Positions 25,477-34,038 are shown, numbered from the stretch's first letter. The stretch is DNA of 64,000 nt from Microbacteriaceae bacterium (GCA_024642605.1 JAHEAT010000004.1:1-64000); one strand, 5' to 3'. The notes: a model not told the origin generated them from the sequence alone. Program-made: numbers and translations.

Positions 25477-26703
25477 CTAGATAAGTCCGAGTTCGGCGCC
25501 GGCACTGCGCAAGCCCGCGCGGGCGTCAGGGTGGGCAGCTTGCTCAATTAGGTTTGTTGCCTGTTCGTGCTCGGTGTGGCCAAAGCAGTCGGCCACTCCC
25601 TGCTCGGTAATCACGTGCGAGTGCTGAAAGCTTGTGACGTACTCGGTTAGTCGAGGCACAATGGTTGAGGTCTTGGCCTTCGGGTGCCAAGACTGAAGCG
25701 CCATGATCGACTTGCCGCCGTGAGAGTGCAAAGCGCCAACGATGAAGTCGGTAGACCCGCCAAAGCCCGAATAGATTCGACCATTTACGTGGCTGGCGTT
25801 TGCTTGGTCGTGAAGATCAACCTGCAGGGCCGTGTTGATGCTAGTCATTCGCTGTTGTCGCGAGATGTTTGCCGGGTCGTTGGTGGTTTCGGTTCTTCGC
25901 ATCTCGATCGCATCATTGAGGTTGACCCATTCGTAGAGTTCGCGACTACCAAAAATAAACGAGGCAGTTATCGGTCGACCACTGTCGAGGGCGTTGGCGC
26001 GACTCAAGGCCAAGATCCCGTCGCTAAACATCTCGCTCCACACGCGCAGATCACGCTTTTCAACCAGGCGAGTAACCACTGCGTCTGGAATCGCGCCGAT
26101 ACCGAGCTGCAGGGTTGCGCCATCAGAAAGCAGAGATGCCACGCGACCGCCGATAACCTCGGCTGCTTCATTGCGCGCGCCAGCCGGTTTTTCTGCGAGT
26201 TGCTCATCGACTTCAACCACGTAGTCGATCATGCTCTCGTCTAGCTCGCCATCACCAAAGGTGTAGGGCATGCGGCTGTTTGCCTGAGCAATCACGATTC
26301 CGCCGGTTGCGCGGGCAGCCTCGATGGCGGCCGGAAGAATGTTTACCTCGGTGCCGAGGCTGAACTTGCCATCGCGCATCTGTGAAGTGTTGATCATCAC
26401 CACATTGGGCACGAAGTGGTCTCGAAAAAGCACCGGCACCAAACTTAGGCGCGAGGGAATGTAATTTAGGCGCTCGTGACGACGCATTCCGGCACCGACA
26501 AACGCCGATTCGTAGGTGATGCCAACACGATCAGGAATGCCACGCTGAGCATTCACCATGTGCAGACGGAATTCGGGCAGGCTGGCCTCGGCTAGGGCCA
26601 AGAGTGTGCGCGGTGTGGCGAAGTTACCCGAGGCAACGATTCTAGGGTTCGGTGCCAGGCGAGCGAGAATATCGCTCAGCTCGCTAAAGGTAACTTTCTG
26701 CAC
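25477..26703 (-). CDS. Acetyl-CoA hydrolase/CoA-transferase family protein
   Basis: The 408-residue protein has both halves of the class I CoA-transferase fold. The catalytic Glu lies in WSEMFSDG, and QLGIGAIPDAV and GFGGSTDFIVGA are the CoA-loop glycine blocks. The closest families are 4-hydroxybutyrate CoA-transferase and acetyl-CoA hydrolase; it could exchange CoA among acetate, propionate, succinate or hydroxybutyrate. The start is GTG at 26703 because a TAGTTT -10 box lies 6 nt upstream. It is divergent from the MmcQ/YjbR gene. Confidence 0.85.
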   Translation of the reverse strand: MQKVTFSELSDILARLAPNPRIVASGNFATPRTLLALAEASLPEFRLHMVNAQRGIPDRVGITYESAFVGAGMRRHERLNYIPSRLSLVPVLFRDHFVPNVVMINTSQMRDGKFSLGTEVNILPAAIEAARATGGIVIAQANSRMPYTFGDGELDESMIDYVVEVDEQLAEKPAGARNEAAEVIGGRVASLLSDGATLQLGIGAIPDAVVTRLVEKRDLRVWSEMFSDGILALSRANALDSGRPITASFIFGSRELYEWVNLNDAIEMRRTETTNDPANISRQQRMTSINTALQVDLHDQANASHVNGRIYSGFGGSTDFIVGALHSHGGKSIMALQSWHPKAKTSTIVPRLTEYVTSFQHSHVITEQGVADCFGHTEHEQATNLIEQAAHPDARAGLRSAGAELGLI

Positions 26704-26725
26704 AGTTACAAACTACCCTTAATAA
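26704..26725. promoter_or_regulatory. Back-to-back leaderless promoters
   Basis: The 22-bp gap holds two -10 boxes that overlap by 2 bp. TAGTTT on the minus strand (26710-26715) lies 6 nt before the GTG at 26703. TACCCT on the plus strand (26714-26719) lies 6 nt before the ATG at 26726. Each -35 region must lie inside the opposite gene. Confidence 0.65.
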
Positions 26726-27085
26726 ATGACCGTCACTTGGGCCTTCATCGATGAGCTAGCCAGCCAATTCACTTCTTGCAAGGTTGTGCCTGGCGAGCGC
26801 CGTGAGTGGTGCGTGAAAGGCAAAGCTGTTGCTTGGGAGAGGCCGCTGAGCAAACGCGACCTGGCCGCCTTGGGGGCAGGGGCTCCGGCTGGTCGAGTGC
26901 TTGCGGTGCACGTTGAAGACTTGGATGTTAGAGAGGCTTGGTTGCAGGCGCATCCGAGTGTTTGTTTTGTAAGCCAGCACTTTGCCAACTACCCGGCGGT
27001 GTTGGTAGACCTCGAACTCGCCGATGAGAGCCTGGTTCGCGAGCTGTTTGCCGAGACTGCTGCTTGGCTCGAAGCCACACGCTAG
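26726..27085 (+). CDS. MmcQ/YjbR family protein
   Basis: The 119-residue protein matches the MmcQ/YjbR (PF04237) fold: an N-terminal helix, the strand with KGKAVAWERPLSKRDLAALG, the central AVHVEDLDVREAWL block and a C-terminal FANYPAVLVDLE plus helix. The fold resembles double-wing DNA-binding proteins, but the cellular role is not established. The transcript looks leaderless. The 3' end overlaps the convergent LysE gene by 4 bp. Confidence 0.8.
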   Translation: MTVTWAFIDELASQFTSCKVVPGERREWCVKGKAVAWERPLSKRDLAALGAGAPAGRVLAVHVEDLDVREAWLQAHPSVCFVSQHFANYPAVLVDLELADESLVRELFAETAAWLEATR

Positions 27086-27690
27086 CGAAGCGCAATTACC
27101 GCGGCGATAATCACAAAAACCAATGACATTGCACGGTTTAGCACGATGCGGTTGGCAGCTTTACTGAGCCAGCTGCCAAGCACACTGGCTAGCGACATGT
27201 AAAACAGCGTGATCAGCGCAAAACCTACGATCACGATTATCCACAGAATGACAAGATCACCAAAGGTGTTTAAGCCCTGAGCCACCACCATTGGCACAAT
27301 CGACGAATAGAAGAGCAGCGGCTGTGGGTTGCTAATGCCAACCAGGTAACCGCCGAGCACAGACGTGGCGCGACCGGAGGTTTTGGCAGGTTGGGCTAGC
27401 TGTGCATCGGTGGGTTTTGCCAGCCAAAGACGCGCGGCTGTGAATAACAAGAAACCTGCGCCGAAAATCTTGAGAATCACAAAAAGCTGAGGGTTAGTGG
27501 CGAGCAGTGCCCCGATGCCAAAGAAGGCCAGCGAGATCATCGTGGTTTTCGCGAGGGCGATGCCAAGCGCATATTGCAGCGCCGAGGCTCGACCGCCAAC
27601 GATGGTGCGGCTCACGATGAGCATGGTGTCGGCGCCCGGTGCACCTGCGGCCAGCAGGTAGGCGACGGTGAAAAAAGCGTATGCGTGCAC
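27082..27690 (-). CDS. LysE/RhtB family amino-acid exporter
   Basis: The 202-residue protein has six predicted helices and the family N-terminus with GAPGADTMLIVSRTIVGGR, the equivalent of the G-x-G-P-x-x motif. RhtB-type proteins export homoserine, threonine, leucine or similar compounds. The GTG at 27690 is divergent from an MFS gene with only 17 bp between them; a CAGACT hexamer lies 6 nt upstream, a weak match to the leaderless -10 pattern. Confidence 0.85.
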   Translation of the reverse strand: MHAYAFFTVAYLLAAGAPGADTMLIVSRTIVGGRASALQYALGIALAKTTMISLAFFGIGALLATNPQLFVILKIFGAGFLLFTAARLWLAKPTDAQLAQPAKTSGRATSVLGGYLVGISNPQPLLFYSSIVPMVVAQGLNTFGDLVILWIIVIVGFALITLFYMSLASVLGSWLSKAANRIVLNRAMSLVFVIIAAVIALR

Positions 27691-27695
27691 GAGAG

Positions 27696-27701
27696 TAGTC
27701 T
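27696..27701 (+). promoter_or_regulatory. -10 box of leaderless MFS gene
   Basis: TAGTCT is followed by six bases (GGCATG) and GTG at 27708. With this box the transcript would begin at the GTG and exclude the ATG at 27705, so the true start is probably the second codon of the longer reading. Confidence 0.55.
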
Positions 27702-27707
27702 GGCATG

Positions 27708-28973
27708 GTGAACAAAGGTGATTCGTGGCGCGCGCTGAAGCACTACAACTATCGTCTTCTCTACCCAGCCTCGCTGCTTTCGAACATCGGCACCTGGGCT
27801 CAGCGAATTGCTCAAGACTGGCTCGTCATGGAGCTCACCGACAACAACCCGGTAATTCTCGGGTTGGTCACGGCGCTTCAATTCTTGCCATCGTTATTAC
27901 TGTCGCTCTGGGGTGGCCTGCTAGCCGATCGGTTCGACAAGCGAAAATTGTTATTTCTCACCAACCTCGGTGGCGGGCTTGGCTCGGCCCTAATGGGAAT
28001 TCTTGTAATTACAGGCTGGGTGCAAATCTGGCACGTTTACGTGCTGGCCTTTGTGGTGGGAGTGTTTAGTGCTGTCGATGCTCCGATTCGTATCTCGTTT
28101 AACAGCGAACTTGTTGGCAAGGATGACCTGCCGAACGCGGTTTCTCTCAACTCGGCTAACTTCAACCTGGGCCGGCTGATTGGTCCGGCTGCTTCGGGTT
28201 TACTCATCGCAGCGTTCGGCACCGGCCCGTCGTTTTTGATCAACTCGCTCACCTACCTGGCGATAATCGTTGCGCTGTGGCGCATCCGTGTGGGCGAACT
28301 GCACCGAAACGTAAAGCCCAACCGTGCGGCAAGTTTGCGCGAGGCTTTCAAGTATGTGCTGGCCAAGCGCAACATCGCCATCGTGATGTTGACGGTATTC
28401 TTTGCCACCACCTTTGGCCTCAACTATCAAATTTTCATGGCTGTGATGGCGACCACCGTGTTTCACAAGGGCCCGAGTGAGTTTGGTGTGCTTGGGTCGG
28501 TGTTGGCCATCGGATCGTTCACCGGCGCGGTGCTCGCGGCTCGGCTCGAACACCTGCGTCGACCATCTGTGATTGCTTTGGGTGCGGTTGGTTTTGGGCT
28601 ATCGCTAACCTCGATTGCTTTTGCCCCGAGCTTCGAAATGTTTGCCCTCGGCCTGCCACTCGGCGGTTGCATCGCACTGCTCACCCTGGTGTCGGCTAAC
28701 TCTTATGTGCAAACCTCAACCGACCCTGCGCTGCGCGGGCGCGTGATGGGCATCTACCTGTTGATCTTCATGGGTGGCACGCCAATCGGCTCGCCGCTGA
28801 TTGGTTGGGTCGCCGACCAAATCGGAATTCGCTACACGATATTCGGGTGTGGGCTAATTGTGGCTGTCGGTGCGCTGGTTTGCATCTGGTTGCTGCGCGG
28901 AGGCAGGGGCGATGCCCAGGGCACCACCGAACCGCCAACCGATACCAGCGCGATCAACGTGGTTGGTCGCTAA
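27708..28973 (+). CDS. MFS transporter, EntS/MFS_3-like (second copy)
   Basis: The protein of about 421 residues has twelve predicted helices and the MFS_3 signature: YNYRLLYPASLLSNIGTWAQRIAQDWLV at the N-terminus and GGLLADRFDKRKLLF as motif A. It belongs to the same group as the MFS gene at 24.2 kb but is clearly divergent, so this is not a recent duplication. It is probably a proton-driven exporter. ATG at 27705 and GTG at 27708 are adjacent in frame; the promoter spacing favours GTG. Confidence 0.85.
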   Translation: MNKGDSWRALKHYNYRLLYPASLLSNIGTWAQRIAQDWLVMELTDNNPVILGLVTALQFLPSLLLSLWGGLLADRFDKRKLLFLTNLGGGLGSALMGILVITGWVQIWHVYVLAFVVGVFSAVDAPIRISFNSELVGKDDLPNAVSLNSANFNLGRLIGPAASGLLIAAFGTGPSFLINSLTYLAIIVALWRIRVGELHRNVKPNRAASLREAFKYVLAKRNIAIVMLTVFFATTFGLNYQIFMAVMATTVFHKGPSEFGVLGSVLAIGSFTGAVLAARLEHLRRPSVIALGAVGFGLSLTSIAFAPSFEMFALGLPLGGCIALLTLVSANSYVQTSTDPALRGRVMGIYLLIFMGGTPIGSPLIGWVADQIGIRYTIFGCGLIVAVGALVCIWLLRGGRGDAQGTTEPPTDTSAINVVGR

Positions 28974-31415
28974 CTACTTCTTGCGGCCAAAGAGTTTCTT
29001 CTCGGGCTTAATGTTTACAACAACAAGTGCGCTGCCATTGGCATGCTCGGTGCCGAAGATGCTGAAACCTTCGCCGCTTTCAGAAACGGTTACCTGCTCA
29101 ACTCCCCGCGCGGTGTGCCAGAACACCTCGAACTCGGTGCGAGCGAAAGCATCGAAACCTTTGCCTGTCGTTCGCGACTCAAGCAGGGTGCGTTCGCCGT
29201 TTCTAACGAACGTGAACTCGGTGCGCAGCTTCTTGCCGTCGAGAGCCTCAAACGTCAGTCCGTCATCCTCTTGCAAAAAGGCTCGAGTCTCGCAGTTGGC
29301 TTCAGGAACAAAAACATGTAGTTCGAGTTTCTTGGGTGCCAAGTTGTGGGTATTTTGCGGGGCAGTCTCGAGCATCGGGATGACTGCACCCGCGGTTGCA
29401 AAGACCGGAATGCGGTCTAGAGGCGCCTGCGCCTTAATCCATTTGCCGTCACTTACGTGGTGTTCGCCGGTGTGCCAATCAAACCATTCGCCTTCTGGCA
29501 GATAAACCATGCGAGAGGTTTCGCCGGGTCCGTAGATTGGGGCAACCATCAGGCTGGTTCCAAAGATGTATTGGTCGTCGATGGTTCTAGCTGCTTTGTC
29601 TCCCTGATAGGCGAGCACCAACGGAGCCTGTATCGGCATTCCGGTTTCAGAGGCCAGAACAAAGCTCGAATAGATGTATGGCAGAAGGCGGTAGCGCTGC
29701 TTCCAGGCTTCGCGAACTCGAGCAAGAACATCCGGGCCAAAAGACCACGCGTACTGGTCGATGGTGTTGATAACCGAGTGCACGCGGGCAAACGGGGTGA
29801 GCGCACCGTACTGCACCCAGCGCGTGTATAGCTCGGCATTGGTGTCTTCGGCGAAACCCCCGATGTCGGCGCCAACAAAACTTTGACCCGAAACCGAGAG
29901 CCCGTTGCCCATCGGGATGCTCAGCCAGAGGTGATCCCAGCGCGACATGTTGTCGCCCATCCAGTTGGCGGCGTAACGCTGAATTCCTGCGCTACCCGCT
30001 CGACTCAATACAAAGGTTCGAAGGTTTGGCATCGCTTTGCGAAGCCCTTCTACCGTGCCCATCGCCATCAGCATTGCGTACTGGTTGTGAAAACGCTCGT
30101 GTTCGAACTTGCCTTGGTCGAAGCGCATCGGCAGCGGATCTTTGTCTCCGGTGGCCGGTTCGTTCATGTCGTTCCAGATGCCGGCCAACCCACTCTTGAC
30201 GTGTTCGGCATTTAGCTCGCCCCACCAGGCACGAGCCTTCTCGTTGGCGAAGTCGGGAAATGCGGTATCGCCCGGCCAGACCTGCCCGATGTAAACCTCG
30301 CCGTTCTCTTTGAGCGCGAACACGCCCTTCTCGAGCCCGTCGTCGTAAACCTTGTAACCCGGGTCCTCTTTTACGCCAGGGTCGATGATGGTGATTACCT
30401 TGATGCCTTTCTCACGAAGACGCGCGAGCATCGCCGGGGCATCTGGGTAAAGCTCCTTGTTCCACGTGAAAACGCGGTAGCCATCCATGTAGTCGATGTC
30501 GAGCCACAGGCTGTCTAGCGGAATGTCGAACTCTGCGTGCTTCGCGGCAAGGGCCTCTACGTCGGCTTGCTTGTAGCCATACCAGCGGCACTGGTGAAAA
30601 CCCAGAGACCACAGCGGCGGCAACGCGGTACGGCCGGTTAGTGCCGTGTATTCATACAAGATGTCTGACATCGCGCCACCGGCAAAAACGTATTCGGTGT
30701 ACTGGCCGCCGTTGAACTGAATCCTGATTTCGTCGGTGGGGGTTAGGTCGTATGCGCCACGATAACCGTTGTCGATAAACGATCCGCTCATCCCTGCAGT
30801 CTCGGCATCTTGGTGGTAATAAAACGGGATGCTCACATAGTATGGGTCGAACTCGGTAGAGGTGTTGTCGGCTCGAGGGTCAGACTTTTCGTATTGCCCT
30901 GTGAACTCGCCAGAAGCGGTTGGGTTTAATACGTCGGTGTTCCACAGGGTGAAATCGCGGCCGCGACGGTTGAAACCGCCGGTCTTTTCTCCGAGGCCAT
31001 AGATTGGGTCGTCGACCCCAACCTTGCGTCGAATCACAAACTCATCGCCCCTTCGGGCATAGCCCCACGACCCAGCTTCATCTCGAACAGATTCAAAAAC
31101 AACGCTGCCATCAGTGCGGTAGGTGTCTAGCGAGAACGGTTCGTGTTGCACGCGAACTACAAGTGCTGCGGTCACGAGAGTGGTCACGCCATTATTGGTC
31201 TTCAGTTTGAACTTTGACGAAAGCGTTGGTTCTTCGGCGATCGCATAGGTTGGGTTCTCATCGAAAACGCCACCCACCGAAATTTTTATTCGAACGACAT
31301 CTGCGTTAATCACGTCGATACGCAACTGCTCATTGTCAACTTTGGCAAGAAAGCCTGTTTTGGTTTTCGATACAGAGTTGACTCGCTTGAGTGGCACGAA
31401 GTGTTCGGTTTTCAT
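28974..31415 (-). CDS. Glycoside hydrolase family 31 alpha-glucosidase
   Basis: The start is set at ATG 31415, 6 nt from a TACGCT -10 box; the in-frame extension upstream is unlikely. The 813-residue protein has an N-terminal beta-sandwich, a TIM barrel with the catalytic nucleophile in WNDMNEP (about residue 415) and the acid/base in WMGDNMSRWDHL, the GADIGGF block and the C-terminal beta domains of GH31. No signal peptide is present, so it acts in the cytoplasm on imported alpha-glucosides such as maltodextrins or isomalto-oligosaccharides. No sugar transporter or regulator is adjacent. Confidence 0.92.
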   Translation of the reverse strand: MKTEHFVPLKRVNSVSKTKTGFLAKVDNEQLRIDVINADVVRIKISVGGVFDENPTYAIAEEPTLSSKFKLKTNNGVTTLVTAALVVRVQHEPFSLDTYRTDGSVVFESVRDEAGSWGYARRGDEFVIRRKVGVDDPIYGLGEKTGGFNRRGRDFTLWNTDVLNPTASGEFTGQYEKSDPRADNTSTEFDPYYVSIPFYYHQDAETAGMSGSFIDNGYRGAYDLTPTDEIRIQFNGGQYTEYVFAGGAMSDILYEYTALTGRTALPPLWSLGFHQCRWYGYKQADVEALAAKHAEFDIPLDSLWLDIDYMDGYRVFTWNKELYPDAPAMLARLREKGIKVITIIDPGVKEDPGYKVYDDGLEKGVFALKENGEVYIGQVWPGDTAFPDFANEKARAWWGELNAEHVKSGLAGIWNDMNEPATGDKDPLPMRFDQGKFEHERFHNQYAMLMAMGTVEGLRKAMPNLRTFVLSRAGSAGIQRYAANWMGDNMSRWDHLWLSIPMGNGLSVSGQSFVGADIGGFAEDTNAELYTRWVQYGALTPFARVHSVINTIDQYAWSFGPDVLARVREAWKQRYRLLPYIYSSFVLASETGMPIQAPLVLAYQGDKAARTIDDQYIFGTSLMVAPIYGPGETSRMVYLPEGEWFDWHTGEHHVSDGKWIKAQAPLDRIPVFATAGAVIPMLETAPQNTHNLAPKKLELHVFVPEANCETRAFLQEDDGLTFEALDGKKLRTEFTFVRNGERTLLESRTTGKGFDAFARTEFEVFWHTARGVEQVTVSESGEGFSIFGTEHANGSALVVVNIKPEKKLFGRKK

Positions 31416-31421
31416 GAGTCC

Positions 31422-31427
31422 AGCGTA
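31422..31427 (-). promoter_or_regulatory. -10 box of leaderless GH31 transcript
   Basis: TACGCT on the minus strand is followed by six bases (GGACTC) and the ATG at 31415, which decides between two in-frame starts. Confidence 0.6.
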
Positions 31428-31482
31428 ATCGCTGTGTCTTCTACCAATTGTTGAGTGCAACAGACGTTATGAACTCGTGGTG

Positions 31483-32088
31483 TTAGAACTTCATAGTGGC
31501 GAGAGTTATGGCAAGCGCCACCATGATCGCCGAAATCAACGAGTCGAGAATCTTCCAAAACGCAGGCTTAGCCATAAAGCGTGAGGCGGCCACCGCGCCG
31601 AATCCCAGTGAAAAGAACCATAGGATGCTGCCGGTTGATGCTCCTGCGGCGAACCACCAACGGTCTTGGGTGAACTGGTTTGCTACCGCGCCGAGAAATA
31701 CCACGGTGTCGAGGTATACGTGCGGATTAAGCCAGGTCATGGCCAGAACGGTGAGCAGTGTAGTTTTGAGGTTTGCCGATTGCGTGGCGCCACTGGCATC
31801 GAGCTTATTGCTGCCTAATGCCGAACGAATCGACTTGAAGGCAAACCAAGCCAGATAGGCCACACCTGCCCAGCGAATGATTTCTAAAGCAACCGGTTGA
31901 GAGTTGATGATCGCGCCAAGCCCGGCGACGCCAGCCACAATAAGCACTACGTCTGAAATCGCGCAAACCAGCACGATGAGTAAAACAAACTGCTTAGTTA
32001 GACCTTGCCGAATGACAAAAGCGTTTTGAGCGCCGATCGCGATGATGAGCGAAAGCCCGGCAAGCAGGCCAGAAACGTATGCAAGCAC
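31483..32088 (-). CDS. LysE/ArgO-type basic amino-acid exporter
   Basis: The 201-residue protein has six helices and the diagnostic GAQNAFVIRQGL block of the LysE/ArgO branch, which exports lysine and arginine, plus the second-half WLNPHVYLDTVVFLGA motif. It starts at GTG 32088, with CAGACT 6 nt upstream as a weak -10 candidate. Its usual LysG/ArgP-type LysR regulator is not beside it. It differs in branch from the RhtB-like exporter at 27.1 kb. Confidence 0.88.
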   Translation of the reverse strand: MLAYVSGLLAGLSLIIAIGAQNAFVIRQGLTKQFVLLIVLVCAISDVVLIVAGVAGLGAIINSQPVALEIIRWAGVAYLAWFAFKSIRSALGSNKLDASGATQSANLKTTLLTVLAMTWLNPHVYLDTVVFLGAVANQFTQDRWWFAAGASTGSILWFFSLGFGAVAASRFMAKPAFWKILDSLISAIMVALAITLATMKF

Positions 32089-32212
32089 CAGCCAAGTCTG
32101 CCACGTCTAGGTTGACGTTCAGCCCTCTGGTGCTTTGTTTGATTGCCGATGTGTTTGGCGCGCAACAAAAACTTTGCGAATGGTATGAGGATGCTCTTTA
32201 GCTGCTAACGAG

Positions 32213-32218
32213 TATGGT
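32213..32218 (+). promoter_or_regulatory. -10 box of leaderless phosphotransferase-like gene
   Basis: TATGGT is followed by seven bases and the ATG at 32226; it fixes that codon over an upstream in-frame start at 32214, which lies inside the box. Confidence 0.55.
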
Positions 32219-32225
32219 TAGCCGC

Positions 32226-33320
32226 ATGACAATCACTTTTGATTTGACTGCCGAGCTTCTGAAGCCCGTGGTTGCTCGATTACTCTCTGACGAATCAGTC
32301 TCAATCAGCTCCTTCGAGGTCGTTGCTCTCAAACCCGGCGCTGGCAACCCCACATCGCTCGGTGTCTACCGTGTGCTGGGTTTAGTGGCGACCGAAGCCC
32401 AAGACGATATTTCGTTCTCTGTTGTTGTAAAGCATCTTGGTGATGGTTCACCACAAATCGATTCGAGTGCCCCAGAATCTTGGAACTATTGGCGCCGTGA
32501 AATAGAGCTATTCGAGTCGGACATCGTCGAGCGAATTCCCTCTCACATCAGATACCCTCGCTACCTTGGTCAATCAGTTCTAAATGACGGAACGGCACTG
32601 TTTTGGAATGCCGATCTGGGTGATCTTGCAAAATCTACGTGGACTTGGGAGCAATGTCTCGAAGCGGCTGCACTCGCCGCCGACCTAAACGCCATGCCTA
32701 CAGACGGTTTTGAAAGGTTCGAATGGCTCAACCGAAACCAGGTTGCTGGTTGGGGTGAGTTTGAGAAAGATTGGCTAGACCCGTATCTGGATCAACTTCG
32801 TGCTGAGGCCGATTCGCAAGCATCGCTTAAGAATCAATTCGATGCCATCTGGCCTTTTTACATCGACCGTTCGATCATCGAACTTGCCATGAGCGCGGGT
32901 CGCCACGGATTCACGCACACCGACTTCAACCTCAACAATCTGATGCCCGAAGCTGGTGGCATTATTGTGCTCGACTGGCAATTAGCCGGCATGGGTCGCA
33001 TTGGTTCAGACGTGGCATCAATTTTCAACACCGCCTTCGAGTTAGATGTTATCGAAGCAACCCGCGCGCAGTTCGAGCAACTTTGTGCCGTTTACACTCA
33101 ACGATTTAACGAAATCAGCAGTCAACCGATTGATTTGAATGAGGTTCGCCTTGCAGTTGCCATTACCGGGGTTTTCATTCTCAGGTGGATGAGCTTCTTC
33201 GTCTTTCACATGAAGTCAATGGCGACAGAAACCACGATCGACTTTGAGGGCTTGGTCGAGCACATCGCGAAAAGCCCGATGGGCGTTTATGCACAAGTGC
33301 TGCACGAACTTGGACTCTAA
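32226..33320 (+). CDS. Aminoglycoside phosphotransferase (APH)-fold kinase-like protein
   Basis: The 364-residue protein carries the APH catalytic loop HTDFNLNNLM (HxDxxxxN) and the metal-binding VLDWQLAGMG. The N-lobe includes SFSVVVKHLG with the likely ATP-binding Lys. APH-fold proteins phosphorylate small alcohols such as choline, homoserine, sugars or antibiotics, and the substrate here cannot be assigned; an actual resistance role is not supported. The gene stands alone between the ArgO-like exporter and the Excalibur gene, and its codon use looks somewhat more A/T-rich than the conserved neighbours. Confidence 0.75.
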   Translation: MTITFDLTAELLKPVVARLLSDESVSISSFEVVALKPGAGNPTSLGVYRVLGLVATEAQDDISFSVVVKHLGDGSPQIDSSAPESWNYWRREIELFESDIVERIPSHIRYPRYLGQSVLNDGTALFWNADLGDLAKSTWTWEQCLEAAALAADLNAMPTDGFERFEWLNRNQVAGWGEFEKDWLDPYLDQLRAEADSQASLKNQFDAIWPFYIDRSIIELAMSAGRHGFTHTDFNLNNLMPEAGGIIVLDWQLAGMGRIGSDVASIFNTAFELDVIEATRAQFEQLCAVYTQRFNEISSQPIDLNEVRLAVAITGVFILRWMSFFVFHMKSMATETTIDFEGLVEHIAKSPMGVYAQVLHELGL

Positions 33321-33356
33321 CTCGCTTCTGATTTCAGCCTTACTTCGATCTGGATT

Positions 33357-33620
33357 CTACTTTTCGCAGGCGATGCCGTCTTTATCGCGGTCTTTACTGG
33401 CGTTGTCGTTGTAAACCTTCGCATTAACGGTCGGCTTGTGCTTTGTAGCGCCCCCGTGATTTACAACCTTGGAAGACTTAGATACTCCACCCGGGTAAAC
33501 CTTATTGAGCTCGGCGCAGTTGGAGAATTTTTTGTCGATGACCAATGATTGCGCGCCGGCGCTATGTTCGGTTCCCACCAATAAAAGTACTGTGGCGGCA
33601 ACTGCGAGAAGTTTCTTCAT
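33357..33620 (-). CDS. Secreted Excalibur calcium-binding domain protein
   Basis: The 87-residue protein has a signal peptide (about 1-23) and a mature part that is one Excalibur domain: NCAELNKVYPGGV near the start and DRDKDGIACE at 77-86, an EF-hand-like DxDxDG calcium loop. Cys35 and Cys85 should form the conserved disulfide. These domains are found on secreted actinobacterial and Bacillus proteins, often with nucleases, but here the domain stands alone. A TATAGT -10-like sequence lies about 30 nt upstream of the ATG. Confidence 0.85.
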   Translation of the reverse strand: MKKLLAVAATVLLLVGTEHSAGAQSLVIDKKFSNCAELNKVYPGGVSKSSKVVNHGGATKHKPTVNAKVYNDNASKDRDKDGIACEK

Positions 33621-33717
33621 TTTCGTTGTCCGATCGCATTTAGAACTATAGGTTTCACAGTACTCACGCTAAGAGTTTGGTGAAAGTCAGTTAAGCACAA
33701 AAACAGCGTTAAAGGAA

Positions 33718-33747
33718 AAACGGCCAGTCATTTCTGACTGGCCGTTT
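33718..33747 (-). terminator. Rho-independent terminator of the tRNA-Ile/tRNA-Ala operon
   Basis: A 13-bp perfect stem, AAACGGCCAGTCA (33718-33730) with TGACTGGCCGTTT (33735-33747), closes a 4-nt loop. Read on the minus strand it ends in a T run just after tRNA-Ala. Confidence 0.85.
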
Positions 33748-33756
33748 CCACTTGCG

Positions 33757-33829
33757 TGGAGACTAGGGGGGTCGAACCCCTGACCCCCTGCTTGCAAAGC
33801 AGGTGCTCTACCAACTGAGCTAAGTCCCC
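33757..33829 (-). tRNA. tRNA-Ala(TGC)
   Basis: The 73-nt cloverleaf on the minus strand has acceptor GGGGACT paired with AGTCTCC, including the G3-U70 pair that identifies tRNA-Ala, and anticodon TGC in the loop TTTGCAA. CCA is not encoded. It follows tRNA-Ile in the same transcript. Confidence 0.96.
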
Positions 33830-33857
33830 GTTGAACGTTTGCTTTCGCAACCATCCG

Positions 33858-33931
33858 TGGGCCTAGGAGGACTTGAACCTCCGACCTCTTCATTATCAGT
33901 GAAGCGCTCTAACCACCTGAGCTATAGGCCC
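33858..33931 (-). tRNA. tRNA-Ile(GAT)
   Basis: The 74-nt cloverleaf on the minus strand has acceptor GGGCCTA paired with TAGGCCC and anticodon GAT in the loop CTGATAA. CCA is not encoded. The Ile-Ala pair downstream of gyrA and a DUF3566 gene is the standard actinobacterial arrangement. Confidence 0.96.
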
Positions 33932-33945
33932 TTAGAGCCCTTTTG

Positions 33946-33974
33946 AGTTTAGACGATTAAGCGCGATTGCTCAA
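33946..33974 (-). promoter_or_regulatory. Promoter of the tRNA-Ile/tRNA-Ala operon
   Basis: On the minus strand TTGAGC (33969-33974) and TAAACT (33946-33951) are spaced by exactly 17 bp; the -10 ends 14 nt before the tRNA-Ile 5' end. Confidence 0.75.
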
Positions 33975-34038
33975 ACCGAGATTTGAACATCAGCCGCAAA
34001 AGTGCCCACTGACCAGTATTTAGTTGTGTTTTTGGGTG

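Noticed and set aside
30458..30473. parS-like TGTTCCACGTGAAAAC inside the GH31 gene
   Set aside because: It has three mismatches to the 16-bp consensus, lies far from the parAB locus, and is explained by coding sequence.
31416..31460. N-terminal extension of the GH31 glucosidase
   Set aside because: The extension covers the -10 box and has no ribosome-binding site; ATG 31415 fits a leaderless transcript.
32226..33320. Aminoglycoside resistance gene
   Set aside because: Only the general APH fold is seen; the sequence does not match a known resistance subgroup, and the fold is shared with many metabolic kinases.
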